From: Orrella dioscoreae
GTDB lineage: Bacteria; Pseudomonadota; Gammaproteobacteria; Burkholderiales; Burkholderiaceae_B
Direction of reading: 5' to 3'
Length of the DNA stretch: 64,000 bases
NCBI RefSeq assembly: GCF_900089455.2
Contig: NZ_LT907988.1
Coordinates: forward strand, 2,170,001-2,234,000
Position numbers and translations under genes: made by a program. The first letter of the stretch is position 1. Each line of letters begins with the position of its first letter. The notes under the pieces were generated by a model, which saw nothing but the letters and a program-made list of their open reading frames with translations, did not search any database and was not told where the DNA came from. Below, in pieces: positions 44,969 through 53,482 of the stretch.

Positions 44969-46468
44969 ATGTTCTGGCGCAGCTTCCTGGCGTTCTGGTT
45001 GGGCATGGCCGCGATCGTGGCGGTGGGCGTCGCGCTGACGGCGTCCGTTGCCTGGCAGCGCGTCACCTCGCTGGACCGCCTGAGTCCGGCCAACCTGATG
45101 CAGGACGCCAGCCAGCTGGCGCGCCTTGAAGGGGAGACCGGCTTGCGGCGCTGGGTCCAGGCCATGGACCGCCGCTATTCCGCCTTGCGCATCTACCTGG
45201 TGGGCGAGAACGGCCAGGACCTGCTGGGCCGGGAGATTCCCTTGCGCGTGCGTGACCTGCTGGACAGCACGCCGGAAAGCTATGCCAGCGATGCGCTGCG
45301 CGGCATGGCCTATTACGCCGCGCCTTCCAGCCCCGATGCCGTGCGCCTGTCGTGGTGGGAGCCGCAATCCGTGGTGCTGCCGTCGGGTGAGTCGTTGCGC
45401 GTGGTGTTCCAGCCCTACGATGCCTCGCAATGGGATGCCCTGGGCGCCTGGCAGGTGCTGGTGGCGCTCATCGCCATTGCGCTGGTCGTGACGGCGCCCT
45501 TGTGCTGGCTGCTGGCGCGGGCCGTGAACAAGCCGGTGCAAGGCATCCAGCACGCCGCGCGCCTGCTTGCCGTGGGCAGGCTCGATGCCCGGACGCCCGC
45601 CGCCTTGAGCGGCCGGGGCGACGCGCTGGGCCAACTGTCGCGCGATTTCGACGCCATGGCCGAGCGCATGCAGGATTTCGTGCAGGCCCACGAGGCCTTG
45701 CTGCGCAACGTGGCGCATGAACTGCGTTCGCCGCTTGCGCGCCTGCAGTTGTCGGTGGAGCTGGCGCGGCGCAAGGACGGCACGCTGGACCTGCAGCTGG
45801 ACCGGATCGCGCGCGAAGGCGAACGGCTGGACGAGCTGGTGGGCAACACCTTGCGCCTGGCCCGCCTGGGCGGCATGACGCTGCCGGCCGATGCCGTGGA
45901 CCTCTCCGAGATCGTCGACCAGGTCGTGGAAAACGGCCGCTTCGAGGCCTCTGCGCGGGGCGTGCGGATTGCCTGGCATGTGGCGAACGCGGTGCCGATG
46001 CGCGGCGATCACGCCAGCCTGGAAAGCGCCGTCGAGAACATCCTGCGCAATGCCATCCGGCACAGCCGGCAGGACGGCCTGGTGCAGGTGTCCCTGTCGG
46101 CCGACGCCGACCGTGCGCGGGTGGAAATCCTGGATGCGGGCCCGGGCGTGCCCGAGGCGGAACTGGCACGCATCTTCCAGCCGTTCTACCGGGTGCGCAG
46201 CGCGGTGCCGACGGGCGGCGGCGCAGGCCTGGGCCTGAGCATCGTGCAGGCCTGCGCACGCGCGCATGGCGGCGAGGTGCTTGCCGCCAATGCCGGCGGC
46301 CAGGATGGCCAGGGCGGGCTGCGGGTCAGCCTGGTGCTGCCGCGCCGCCTGGCACGTGAGGGCGGGGCGTCAGGCCGCGACGGCTTCGCGGCGCCACACC
46401 AGTTTGCCGCCGAAGCCGAGCAACCGGTTGTCGGTCAGCTTCAGATGGTTCAGCGCGATGCGCCATAG
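44969..46468 (+). CDS. Sensor histidine kinase (CpxA-like)
   Basis: A 499-residue membrane kinase, partner of the preceding regulator. Two transmembrane helices (about residues 5-27 and 163-183) flank a periplasmic sensor region. HAMP domain with RAVNKPVQGIQHAARLLAVGRLD, H-box LLRNVAHELRSPLARLQLS, N-box ENILRNAIRHS, and G-boxes DAGPGVPEAEL and GGGAGLGLSIVQACARAHGGE. The kinase fold ends near LPRRLARE; the last roughly 40 residues (positions 46370-46468) run antisense through the next gene and have no domain. Confidence 0.92.
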   Translation: MFWRSFLAFWLGMAAIVAVGVALTASVAWQRVTSLDRLSPANLMQDASQLARLEGETGLRRWVQAMDRRYSALRIYLVGENGQDLLGREIPLRVRDLLDSTPESYASDALRGMAYYAAPSSPDAVRLSWWEPQSVVLPSGESLRVVFQPYDASQWDALGAWQVLVALIAIALVVTAPLCWLLARAVNKPVQGIQHAARLLAVGRLDARTPAALSGRGDALGQLSRDFDAMAERMQDFVQAHEALLRNVAHELRSPLARLQLSVELARRKDGTLDLQLDRIAREGERLDELVGNTLRLARLGGMTLPADAVDLSEIVDQVVENGRFEASARGVRIAWHVANAVPMRGDHASLESAVENILRNAIRHSRQDGLVQVSLSADADRARVEILDAGPGVPEAELARIFQPFYRVRSAVPTGGGAGLGLSIVQACARAHGGEVLAANAGGQDGQGGLRVSLVLPRRLAREGGASGRDGFAAPHQFAAEAEQPVVGQLQMVQRDAP

Positions 46469-46813
46469 CGGCGCCGCCATCGCGATGGCCGAGGGGAAGC
46501 GGCAATAGAAGGCGCGCTGGGCGCTTTCGAGTTCTTCCATGGGGATGAGCCGGGCCGTGCCCGAGAACTGCACACCCAGGATGTCATCGACGGACAGCGC
46601 CTGCCCGGCAATGCAGCCCGCCACGCTGGGATTCAGCGGCAAGGTGCCGCCATGCCAGGTGTCGTGCGCGGCCTGGATGATGAGGCTGGTGTCGGCGTCG
46701 TCGTAAAGATAGAAACCGTTGGCGGCCCAGGGCTTGCCGGCCCAGCAGGTGGCCAGGGAAAGCACATGGTTGTCCTCCAGGAAGCTGGCGATGCGGGCGT
46801 CGAGTGTCTGCAT
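46370..46813 (-). CDS. UPF0306 family (YhbP-like) FMN-barrel protein
   Basis: A 147-residue split-barrel protein of the YhbP/UPF0306 family, recognised by FYLYDDADTSLIIQAAHDT, AGCIAGQALSVDDILGVQFSGTARLIPMEELESAQRAFYCRFP and the C-terminal LKLTDNRLLGFGGKLVWRR, close in pattern to E. coli YhbP. Function unknown. ATG 46813 follows AAGGACT; a longer frame to 46900 has no family match. The 3' end overlaps the sensor-kinase gene by 99 bp. Confidence 0.87.
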   Translation of the reverse strand: MQTLDARIASFLEDNHVLSLATCWAGKPWAANGFYLYDDADTSLIIQAAHDTWHGGTLPLNPSVAGCIAGQALSVDDILGVQFSGTARLIPMEELESAQRAFYCRFPSAIAMAAPLWRIALNHLKLTDNRLLGFGGKLVWRREAVAA

Positions 46814-47150
46814 TGAGAGTCCTTGGGCCGCGGCAGGCGGCGGAGGAGAGAAGCGCGCTTGCGGCGCCTCGGGGTTGGCACGGCCTGACCGGCCCGGCAT
46901 GGCGTTTAAGGGGGGGCGCCAAACCGGACCGGGGGCCGTTGACGGAACAATAAGGGAGGGGGAGGTAGGGGGTATTGACGCAGGTCAATGGGGGGGAATT
47001 TGCCAGGTTTGGGGGTGTGTGCTGCTAGGTCGACGGTCATGCGCCGCTGGGTTGATGGCTTGTGTTGTGCGCCGCTGGGTTGACGGCTTGTGCACCGCTA
47101 GGTTGACGGCCGCCGAGGGTGGTCGTGCCGTCGGGCGCCTGCCGCGTGGT

Positions 47151-47169
47151 GGGGCGCCCACAGCGCCCC
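47151..47169 (+). other. GGGGCGC-CCACA-GCGCCCC hairpin, left arm
   Basis: A 7-bp stem with the same CCACA loop as the larger hairpins. The mirrored copy is at 47853-47871 in the right arm. The core GGGCGC, CCACA, GCGCCC therefore occurs four times within the inverted repeat. Confidence 0.75.
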
Positions 47170-47307
47170 GCCCCCCGCAGAAGGCGCCCGCCGTCCCGCC
47201 CACCCTCGACGTCCTGCGGTTGAGTGGTGTGTACCGGAGTCAGCCGCCGGAGTCCTGCTCGCATTCTTGCCTGCCGCTCGCTGCCTGCCCGAAGATCTTG
47301 GCTTGCC

Positions 47308-47344
47308 GCTGACCAATGGGCGCCCACAGCGCCCATTGGTCAGC
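47308..47344 (+). other. Hairpin in left arm of the inverted repeat (16-bp stem)
   Basis: GCTGACCAATGGGCGC (47308-47323), loop CCACA, then its exact reverse complement (47329-47344): a perfect 16-bp stem. The equivalent hairpin in the right arm keeps pairing with three changed stem base pairs. Confidence 0.85.
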
Positions 47345-47677
47345 ATTCGCGAAAGAAAAAGGGGCAGCTTTTGAGAGAGGGGGGAAGGGGAGTGGAGGTG
47401 GGTGGCATCGCGCTTCGGGCGGGGGCCCCCGTGAGGCTGCGTTGTCTGCTTGGAGGCGTTGTTCCGTCAGCGTGACTGAATGGCGGGAGTCTTGCGCGGG
47501 CAGAGGCACCGAGACGCATGATGAGCCAGGCGGCTTCGGCAAATTGGTGGCGGTGGTGGAGCAGCCTCCCCAAGCAGGCAACACGGCCAAGCGGCGCCCG
47601 TAGCCCGAAGCGCGCTGCCTCCCCCCTCCACCTCTCGCCCCCACTCTCCCAAAAGCTGCCCTATTGCTTTCCCGAAT

Positions 47678-47714
47678 GCTGACCGGAGGGCGCTGTGGGC
47701 GCCCTCCGGCCAGC
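47678..47714 (-). other. Hairpin in right arm of the inverted repeat (compensated stem)
   Basis: Read on the minus strand: GCTGGCCGGAGGGCGC, loop CCACA, GCGCCCTCCGGTCAGC. Stem of 16 bp with one G-T pair. Against the left copy the stem core AAT/ATT has become GGA/TCC, so pairing is kept while the sequence changed. Confidence 0.85.
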
Positions 47715-47852
47715 GGCAAGCCAAGATCTTCGGGCAGGCAGCGAGCAGAAGGCAAGAATGCGAGCAGGACCAAGGTGGCTACCCAAGGTCCAGAACACAA
47801 CATTGCAGGACGTCGAGGGTGGGCGGGACGGCGGGCGCCTTCTGCGGGGGGC

Positions 47853-47871
47853 GGGGCGCTGTGGGCGCCCC
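47853..47871 (-). other. GGGGCGC-CCACA-GCGCCCC hairpin, right arm
   Basis: Mirror copy of the hairpin at 47151-47169, with stem and loop unchanged on the minus strand. The surrounding 115 bp are almost identical between arms. Confidence 0.75.
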
Positions 47872-48036
47872 ACCACGCGGCAGGCGACCGACGGCACGAC
47901 CACCCTCGGCGGCCGTCAACGAAGCGGTGCGCAAGCCGTCAACCTAGCAGTGCACAACACAAGCCATCAACCCAGCGGCGCATGACAACCCAAGCCAACG
48001 CCCCCGAATCCAATCAAGCCCCCTCCAGCAGCGTCT

Positions 48037-49245
48037 CTACTTGATCATCTGGTTCATCTCGATGATCGGCATCATCACCGCCAGCACGATCACCAGCACG
48101 ACTCCGCCCATGATCAGGATCATCAGCGGCTCCAGCATCGCCGTCATCGCCATCGCCCGTCGCTCCAGGTCGCGCGACAAGGTTCCCGCCGCGCGCTCCA
48201 GCATCGGCGGCATGTCCCCGGTCCGTTCGCCGCTGGCGATCAGGTGGACCAGCAGGGGCGGAAAGACCTGCTGGGTTTGCAGCGAGGCGGCCAGTGCCGC
48301 GCCCTCGCGTACGCGGCTGGTGGCGTCGGTCACGGCGGCGCGCAGGCGCACGTTCGTCAGCGTGTCGCGCGCCGCGTCCAGTGCCCGCAGCAGCGACACG
48401 CCGCTGCCGCCCAGGATCGCCAGCGTCGACGCGAAGCGCGCCGCGTTCACGCCCAGTTCGAAGCGGCCGAACACCGGCAGCTTCAGCAGCTTGGCGTGCC
48501 ACGCCAGCCGCGCCGCCGGCGCGCGCAGGCGCAGCCGCCACAGCGTCACGGCCAGGGCCAGCGCCACCGCTGCGATCACGCCCCAGTCGCGCACCAGGCT
48601 GCTGGCGCCCATCATCATGCGGGTCAGCAGCGGCAATTGCTGCTTGGTGTGGGCGAAGGCGCCCACCACCTGCGGCACCACGTAGCCCAGCAGGAAGAAC
48701 ACGATGCAGACGGACACCACCGCCACGATGGCGGGATAGATGAAGGCCGTCATCACCTTGCCGCGCAAGGCGTTGCGTTCCTCGATGTAGTCGGCCAGCT
48801 TCTCCATCACGCGGGCGAGGTCGCCGGATTCCTCGCCGGCCGCCACCAGCGCCCGATAGATCTCGGGGAAGTCGCGCGGGCGGGCGCCCAGCGCGTCCTG
48901 CAGGCGGTGGCCGGCGCGCACGTCCGCGCGGACGGCCGCCAGGGCGTGGGCCACGTGGCGTTTTTCCGACTGGTCCAGCGTCGCCGAGAGCGCCGCGTCC
49001 AGCGACAGGCCGGCGGCCAGCAGGCCCGACAGCTGGCGCGTCAGCCAGCCCAGGTCCGCGTCGGACAGCGTCGGTCCGAAGCGGCCCTGCACGCCCGCGC
49101 GGGTGCGGCCGGCTTCCTTGACCGACAGCGGCACCAGGCCGCGGCCGCGCAGGACGCCGCGCGCGCCGCGGTCGGAATCGGCGTCGACGAGACCGCGTTC
49201 GCGCTTGCCCGCGGCATCGACGGCTTCGTAATGAAAGGACGGCAT
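48037..49245 (-). CDS. gspF: Type II secretion inner-membrane platform protein GspF
   Basis: A 402-residue T2SSF protein. N-terminal FHYEAVDAAGKRERGLVDADSDRGARGVLRGRGLVPLSV, two T2SSF domains (LTRQLSGLLAAGLSLDAALSATLDQ and FASTLAILGGSGVSLLRALDAARDTLTNV) and three transmembrane segments; ends MMPIIEMNQMIK. It anchors the GspE ATPase to the pseudopilus base. Last gene of the minus-strand gsp operon, 19 bp after gspE. Confidence 0.95.
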   Translation of the reverse strand: MPSFHYEAVDAAGKRERGLVDADSDRGARGVLRGRGLVPLSVKEAGRTRAGVQGRFGPTLSDADLGWLTRQLSGLLAAGLSLDAALSATLDQSEKRHVAHALAAVRADVRAGHRLQDALGARPRDFPEIYRALVAAGEESGDLARVMEKLADYIEERNALRGKVMTAFIYPAIVAVVSVCIVFFLLGYVVPQVVGAFAHTKQQLPLLTRMMMGASSLVRDWGVIAAVALALAVTLWRLRLRAPAARLAWHAKLLKLPVFGRFELGVNAARFASTLAILGGSGVSLLRALDAARDTLTNVRLRAAVTDATSRVREGAALAASLQTQQVFPPLLVHLIASGERTGDMPPMLERAAGTLSRDLERRAMAMTAMLEPLMILIMGGVVLVIVLAVMMPIIEMNQMIK

Positions 49246-49264
49246 GGCGGTCTCCTGTCCGGGC

Positions 49265-50698
49265 TCAGGCGTCGCGCGTGGCGCGGATGACTTCCTCTTG
49301 CGAGGTCAGGCCTTCGCGCACCCAGCGTTCGCCGTCTTCGCGCAGCGTGCGCATCCCGTTGGCGCGCGCGGCTTCGCGCAGCGCGGGTTCGCCCGCGTCG
49401 GCGTGGATGAGCCCGCGCAGGTTTTCGTCGATGACGAAGAGTTCGTGGATACCCGTGCGGCCTGAATAGCCGGTGTGATTGCAGCGTTCGCAGCCCACGG
49501 CGCGCCAGGCCGGCGAGCCGTCGGGCGTGGCGGTGGTCTCGCGGCAATGCGGGCAGAGCTTGCGCACCAGGCGCTGGGCCAGCACGCCGAGCAGCGAGGA
49601 CGACAGCAGGAAGGGCTCGACACCCATGTCAGTCAGGCGCGTCAGCGCCGAGACCGAATCGTTGGTGTGCAGCGTGGCCAGCACCAGGTGGCCCGTCAGC
49701 GACGCCTGCACGGCGATCTGTGCGGTTTCCAGGTCGCGGATCTCGCCGATCATGATGACGTCCGGGTCCTGGCGCAGGATGGCGCGCAGGGCCAGGGCGA
49801 AAGACATGTCGATGCGCGAGTTGACCTGGGTCTGGCCGATGCCGGGCAGGTCGTATTCGATCGGATCCTCGACCGTCAGGATGTTGCTGGTGGTGGCATC
49901 CAGCCGCGCCAGCGAGGCATAGAGGGTGGTGGTCTTGCCGCTGCCTGTCGGGCCGGTCACCAGCACGATGCCGTGGGGCTGGCGCACCAGCCGGTCCAGC
50001 TGGCCCAGGATGTCCGGCGCCATGCCCAGCCTTTCCAGTTGCAGGCGGCCGGCTTCCTTGTCCAGCAGGCGCAGCACGGCGCGTTCGCCGTGGCCCGTGG
50101 GCAGGGTCGACACCCGCACGTCGATGGGGCGGCCGCCCACGCGCAGGGCAATGCGGCCGTCCTGGGGCAGGCGCTTCTCGGCGATGTCCAGGTTGGCCAT
50201 GATCTTGATGCGGGAGATCAATGCATTGTGCAGCGCGCGGCGCGGACTGACCACGTCGCGCAGCGTGCCGTCGACGCGGTAGCGCACCACCGAGTGCGTC
50301 TCGAAGGCCTCGATGTGGATATCGCTGGCGCCGTCGCGCGCGGCTTGCGTGAAGAGCGCGTTGATCATGCGGATGATGGGCGCGTCGTCCTGTGCGTCCA
50401 GCAGGTCGGTCACGTCTGGCATGTCCTGCAGCAGGCGGTCCAGGTCGATCTCGTTCTGGGCCGTGTCCATGACGGTGGCGGCATCGCCGTTGCCGGCATA
50501 GGCCGCTGCCAGCAGCGTTTCCAGCTCTTCGTCGGGCGCTTCGCGCACCTGTGCCTGCGGATTGCAGCGCATGGCCTCGGCGCGCGCCCATTTGGGTGTG
50601 CGCGGGCTGAAGGTCAGCCAGACGCCGTCCGGCCGCACCGAAAGCAGCGCGCGTTGCGCGCGCGCCCAGGCATAGGGCAGCGAGTTCGAGGCCTGCAT
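49265..50698 (-). CDS. gspE: Type II secretion ATPase GspE
   Basis: A 477-residue hexameric ATPase driving pseudopilus growth. Walker A GPTGSGKTT near residue 249, Asp box VEDPIEYDLPGIGQTQV, Walker B DVIMIGEIRD, His box ATLHTND, and the zinc-binding CPHC plus CERCN set. The N1E region is short, giving a protein at the small end of the family. It sits 10 bp after gspD. Confidence 0.96.
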   Translation of the reverse strand: MQASNSLPYAWARAQRALLSVRPDGVWLTFSPRTPKWARAEAMRCNPQAQVREAPDEELETLLAAAYAGNGDAATVMDTAQNEIDLDRLLQDMPDVTDLLDAQDDAPIIRMINALFTQAARDGASDIHIEAFETHSVVRYRVDGTLRDVVSPRRALHNALISRIKIMANLDIAEKRLPQDGRIALRVGGRPIDVRVSTLPTGHGERAVLRLLDKEAGRLQLERLGMAPDILGQLDRLVRQPHGIVLVTGPTGSGKTTTLYASLARLDATTSNILTVEDPIEYDLPGIGQTQVNSRIDMSFALALRAILRQDPDVIMIGEIRDLETAQIAVQASLTGHLVLATLHTNDSVSALTRLTDMGVEPFLLSSSLLGVLAQRLVRKLCPHCRETTATPDGSPAWRAVGCERCNHTGYSGRTGIHELFVIDENLRGLIHADAGEPALREAARANGMRTLREDGERWVREGLTSQEEVIRATRDA

Positions 50699-50708
50699 CC
50701 CTGTCTCC

Positions 50709-53471
50709 TTACAGCGGCTGGGCGTTGTAGCCCAGGCCGCGCAGCAGCGCCTGGGCTGCCTGCACGGATTCGTTGTTGGCCACGCGGGTGCGCACCAGCG
50801 TGCCTGTCCCGCCCGGAGCCACCTGCGTATAGGCGTTCAGGCCGGTGGCGCGGATGCGCTTGACGATGCGCTGCGCCTCGTCGGGGGTGGCGGCGTTGGC
50901 CACTTCCAGCACGCGCGCGGGGCCGTCCTGCGGCACGTCCTCGGCCGCCGTGCTGGCGATGCGGGGCGGGCCGCCGACGGGCGCGGCGGGCACGGGCGGC
51001 TGCACCGGCGCGGCATGGCGCTCGACGGTTTCCGCCGTGGCGGGCGGCGTGCCGTGGCGCAGCGTGTCGTCGACGTTCCCGGGGCGCAGGTCCAGCGACA
51101 CGGGCTGGCCCTTGTCGTCCAGCGCGGGCAGTTGCGGCGTATCCGTGTCGGGCAGCGCGAAGTGGCTTTCCGGGCGTGCGTTGTCCTGCAGGCGGCGCAT
51201 GTAGTCGTAGCGATCCAGCGAGACGCGGCTGCTGTCCTGGGCGGAGCGCACGATGTGCGGGCGCAGGAAGATCATCAGGTTGGTCTTCGAGCGCTGGCGG
51301 CGGTCGTAGCGGAACAGCGAGCCGATGAGCGGCAGGTCGCCCAGCAGGGGCACCGATTGCGTGCTGTCGCTGCTGGTGTCTTCCAGCAGGCCGCCCAGCA
51401 CGATGATCTGGCCGTTGTCGACCAGCACGCTGGTTTCCAGCGCGCGCTTGCGCGTGATGATGCCGGCGGTCGACTGCACGGCCTCGTCGATGCTGCTCAC
51501 TTCCTGGTAGAGATCGAGCTTGACGGTGCCGCCTTCGGAAATCTGCGGACGCAGGCGCAGCGTCAGGCCGACGTCTTCGCGTTCGATGGTCTGGAAGGGA
51601 TTGCCCGCGCCGTCGCCCGAGTTGGTGACGTAGGAGCCCGTGACGAAGGGCACGGTGCGGCCGACGATGATGCTGGCCTGTTCGTTGTCCAGCGTCAGCA
51701 GGTTGGGCGTGGAGAGGATGTTCGTGCCCGAGACGCGCTGCAGCGCGGTGGCCAGCACGCCCAGGTTGACGATCTGCTGGCCCAGCACGTTGACCGTGCC
51801 GCGCACCACGCCCAGGCTCAGGCCGGCGCCCAGCGCGTCGATGGTCGTGCCGGCGTTGGGGTTGAGGCCGGTGCCGCCGAAGTTCGCGCCGCCGATGAAG
51901 GAGGTGCCATTGCCGTCCAGGCCGCCGCCGCCCGTCATCCACTGGATGCCGAATTCCGCCGCGTTCTCGCTGGAAATTTCCACGATCAGGGTTTCGACCA
52001 GCACCTGCGCGCGGCGCTGGTCGAGCTGGTCGATGACTTCGCGCAGGCTGCGATAGAGCGGTTCGGGCGCGGAGATGATGAGCGTGTTGGTGGTGGGGTC
52101 GGCCTGCACGGTGGCGCCGCCGGCGGAGAAAGCCACCGACTGGGTGGTGTTGCCGCCGCCCAGCTGGCCGCTGCCGCCCATGGCGCCGCTGGTGTTGCTG
52201 TCGCCGAAAGCGCCGCCCATGCCATTGCGTGCGGTGGAGGCGTTGTTCGTGCCGGTGTTGCGGTTGCTGCTGCCGAAAGCGCCGCCCGCGCTGCCGCCGC
52301 CGCTGCTCAGGCTGGACTCGCCGCCGGTCGGGTTGCCGCTCTGGCCCGTCAGCGTGCCGCGCAGCACTTCGGCCAGCTTCACCGCCTGGGCGTTGCGCAG
52401 ATAGACCACGTGCAGGTTGCCGGGGCGCGTGTTGGGGCTGTCCATGCGGCGCACCAGCTCGCGCGCGAGCTGCGCCCGCGCCGGGCTGCTGGCGCGCACC
52501 AGCACGCTGTTGCTGCGCGGATCGGCGATGACGGTCACGCGTTGCGAGGCATCGTTGCCGGCAGCGCCCTGGGGGGCGTCCAGCAACTGGCCCACCAGCA
52601 CCGCGATGTCGCTGGCCACGCCGTGGTTCACGGGGATGATGTCGGCGTTCAGCGACGCCGGCGTATCGATCCCGGCGATGACCTGGGCGATGCGCGCCAT
52701 GTTGTCCGCATAGTCGGTCACGACCAGGGTGTTGTTGTTGGGGTAGGCGTTGATCGGGTTGCTGGGCGCGATCATGGGGCGCAGCACGGGCACCAGGTTC
52801 GCCGCGTTTTCATACTGCAAGGCGAACACGCGCGTGACCAGGCCGCCGCTGCCGGTGGGGCTGCCGCTGCCGTCGGTGACGACGCCGCCCAGCAGCTTGG
52901 CGTCCGCCTCGGGCACCACGCGGCTGATGCCGTCCGATTCCGCGATGGCGAAGCCCTGCATGCGCAAGGCGGCCACCAGCATGTCGTAGGCCGTGCGGGA
53001 GGTGACGGGGGCTTCGGAAACCAGCGTCAGCTGGCCCTTCACGCGCGGATCGACGATGAAGTTGCGGCCGGTGAAGCGGGCCAGGGCGCGCACGACGGCG
53101 GGCAGGTCGGCCTCGACGAAGTTCAGCGTGACGCGCTCGCCGCTGTCCTGGGCGCCGGCCGCTTCGGCTGCCGCAACGGCGCGGGTGGGTTCATTGCGCA
53201 CGCGCAGCGGACCGAGGTCGCGCTGGCGCGGCGCTTCCTGCATGCGCACCGGGGCGCCGCTCACGCCCGATACCGTGGCGGGCGTGCCGCCATCGGTGGT
53301 GGCGCGTACCAGCGGGGAATCCGGCAGCGCCATGGGCGCCGGACGCTGCTGCTTGTCGGTGGCGCAGCCGGCCAGTAGCAGCAGGGCGCTGGCCAGGGCG
53401 AGCGCCAGCGGGGCGCGGCGCGGCGCCGGTTGCAGGGAGCGGGAGAGGTGCGGGGCACGCATGGGCATCAT
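50709..53471 (-). CDS. gspD: Type II secretion outer-membrane secretin GspD with C-terminal SPOR-like extension
   Basis: A secretin of about 920 residues, longer than the usual 650-780. Lipoprotein signal with LLLLAGC. N0 domain VTLNFVEADLPAVVRALARFTGRNFIVDPRVKGQLTLVSEAPV, then N1-N3 with a Gly/Ser/Asn-rich loop (about 52130-52350), and the secretin core ending GDLPLIGSLFRYDRRQRSKTNLMIFLRPHIVR. The last 70 residues (50709-50921) follow a Pro-rich linker and look like a SPOR peptidoglycan-binding domain (ARVLEVANAATPDEAQRIV, VRTRVANNESVQAAQALLRG). ATG 53471 is used; ATG 53462 and TTG 53486 are alternatives. Confidence 0.93.
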   Translation of the reverse strand: MMPMRAPHLSRSLQPAPRRAPLALALASALLLLAGCATDKQQRPAPMALPDSPLVRATTDGGTPATVSGVSGAPVRMQEAPRQRDLGPLRVRNEPTRAVAAAEAAGAQDSGERVTLNFVEADLPAVVRALARFTGRNFIVDPRVKGQLTLVSEAPVTSRTAYDMLVAALRMQGFAIAESDGISRVVPEADAKLLGGVVTDGSGSPTGSGGLVTRVFALQYENAANLVPVLRPMIAPSNPINAYPNNNTLVVTDYADNMARIAQVIAGIDTPASLNADIIPVNHGVASDIAVLVGQLLDAPQGAAGNDASQRVTVIADPRSNSVLVRASSPARAQLARELVRRMDSPNTRPGNLHVVYLRNAQAVKLAEVLRGTLTGQSGNPTGGESSLSSGGGSAGGAFGSSNRNTGTNNASTARNGMGGAFGDSNTSGAMGGSGQLGGGNTTQSVAFSAGGATVQADPTTNTLIISAPEPLYRSLREVIDQLDQRRAQVLVETLIVEISSENAAEFGIQWMTGGGGLDGNGTSFIGGANFGGTGLNPNAGTTIDALGAGLSLGVVRGTVNVLGQQIVNLGVLATALQRVSGTNILSTPNLLTLDNEQASIIVGRTVPFVTGSYVTNSGDGAGNPFQTIEREDVGLTLRLRPQISEGGTVKLDLYQEVSSIDEAVQSTAGIITRKRALETSVLVDNGQIIVLGGLLEDTSSDSTQSVPLLGDLPLIGSLFRYDRRQRSKTNLMIFLRPHIVRSAQDSSRVSLDRYDYMRRLQDNARPESHFALPDTDTPQLPALDDKGQPVSLDLRPGNVDDTLRHGTPPATAETVERHAAPVQPPVPAAPVGGPPRIASTAAEDVPQDGPARVLEVANAATPDEAQRIVKRIRATGLNAYTQVAPGGTGTLVRTRVANNESVQAAQALLRGLGYNAQPL

Positions 53472-53482
53472 GCTGTCGGTAC

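Larger units (their letters stand above)
47036..47986. repeat. 951-bp giant imperfect inverted repeat (two facing ~420-bp copies)
   Basis: The stretch from GTCATG (47036) to CATGAC (47986) reads nearly the same on both strands: left arm 47036-47460, right arm about 47567-47986, with a spacer near 47461-47566 between them. Both arms carry, in mirrored order, outer short repeats, a GC-rich hairpin block, a 35-bp variable block, a near-identical block around GAAGATCTTGGCTTGCCGCT, a second hairpin, and an AAAGGGGCAGCTTTTG-like block. It fills most of the 1,223-bp gap between gspF and the yhbP-like gene. No transposase or target duplication is visible. Short reading frames in both arms are not convincing genes. 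Confidence 0.9.

Noticed and set aside
47036-47986. Insertion sequence or integron in the large gap
   Set aside because: No transposase or integrase frame, no terminal-repeat/target-duplication pattern and no attC-like spacing were seen.
47098-48044. Reading frames in both arms of the inverted repeat giving the same Gly/Arg/Ala-rich peptide (47098-47346 minus, 47664-48044 plus)
   Set aside because: The shared peptide follows from the arms being copies of each other; composition is low-complexity, there is no ribosome site or family match, and the hairpin pairing rather than the reading frame explains the conserved bases. Treated as repeat, not gene.
51015-53378. 787-residue open frame antisense to gspD
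   Set aside because: Shadow of gspD with biased His/Ala/Gly/Arg composition and no domain.
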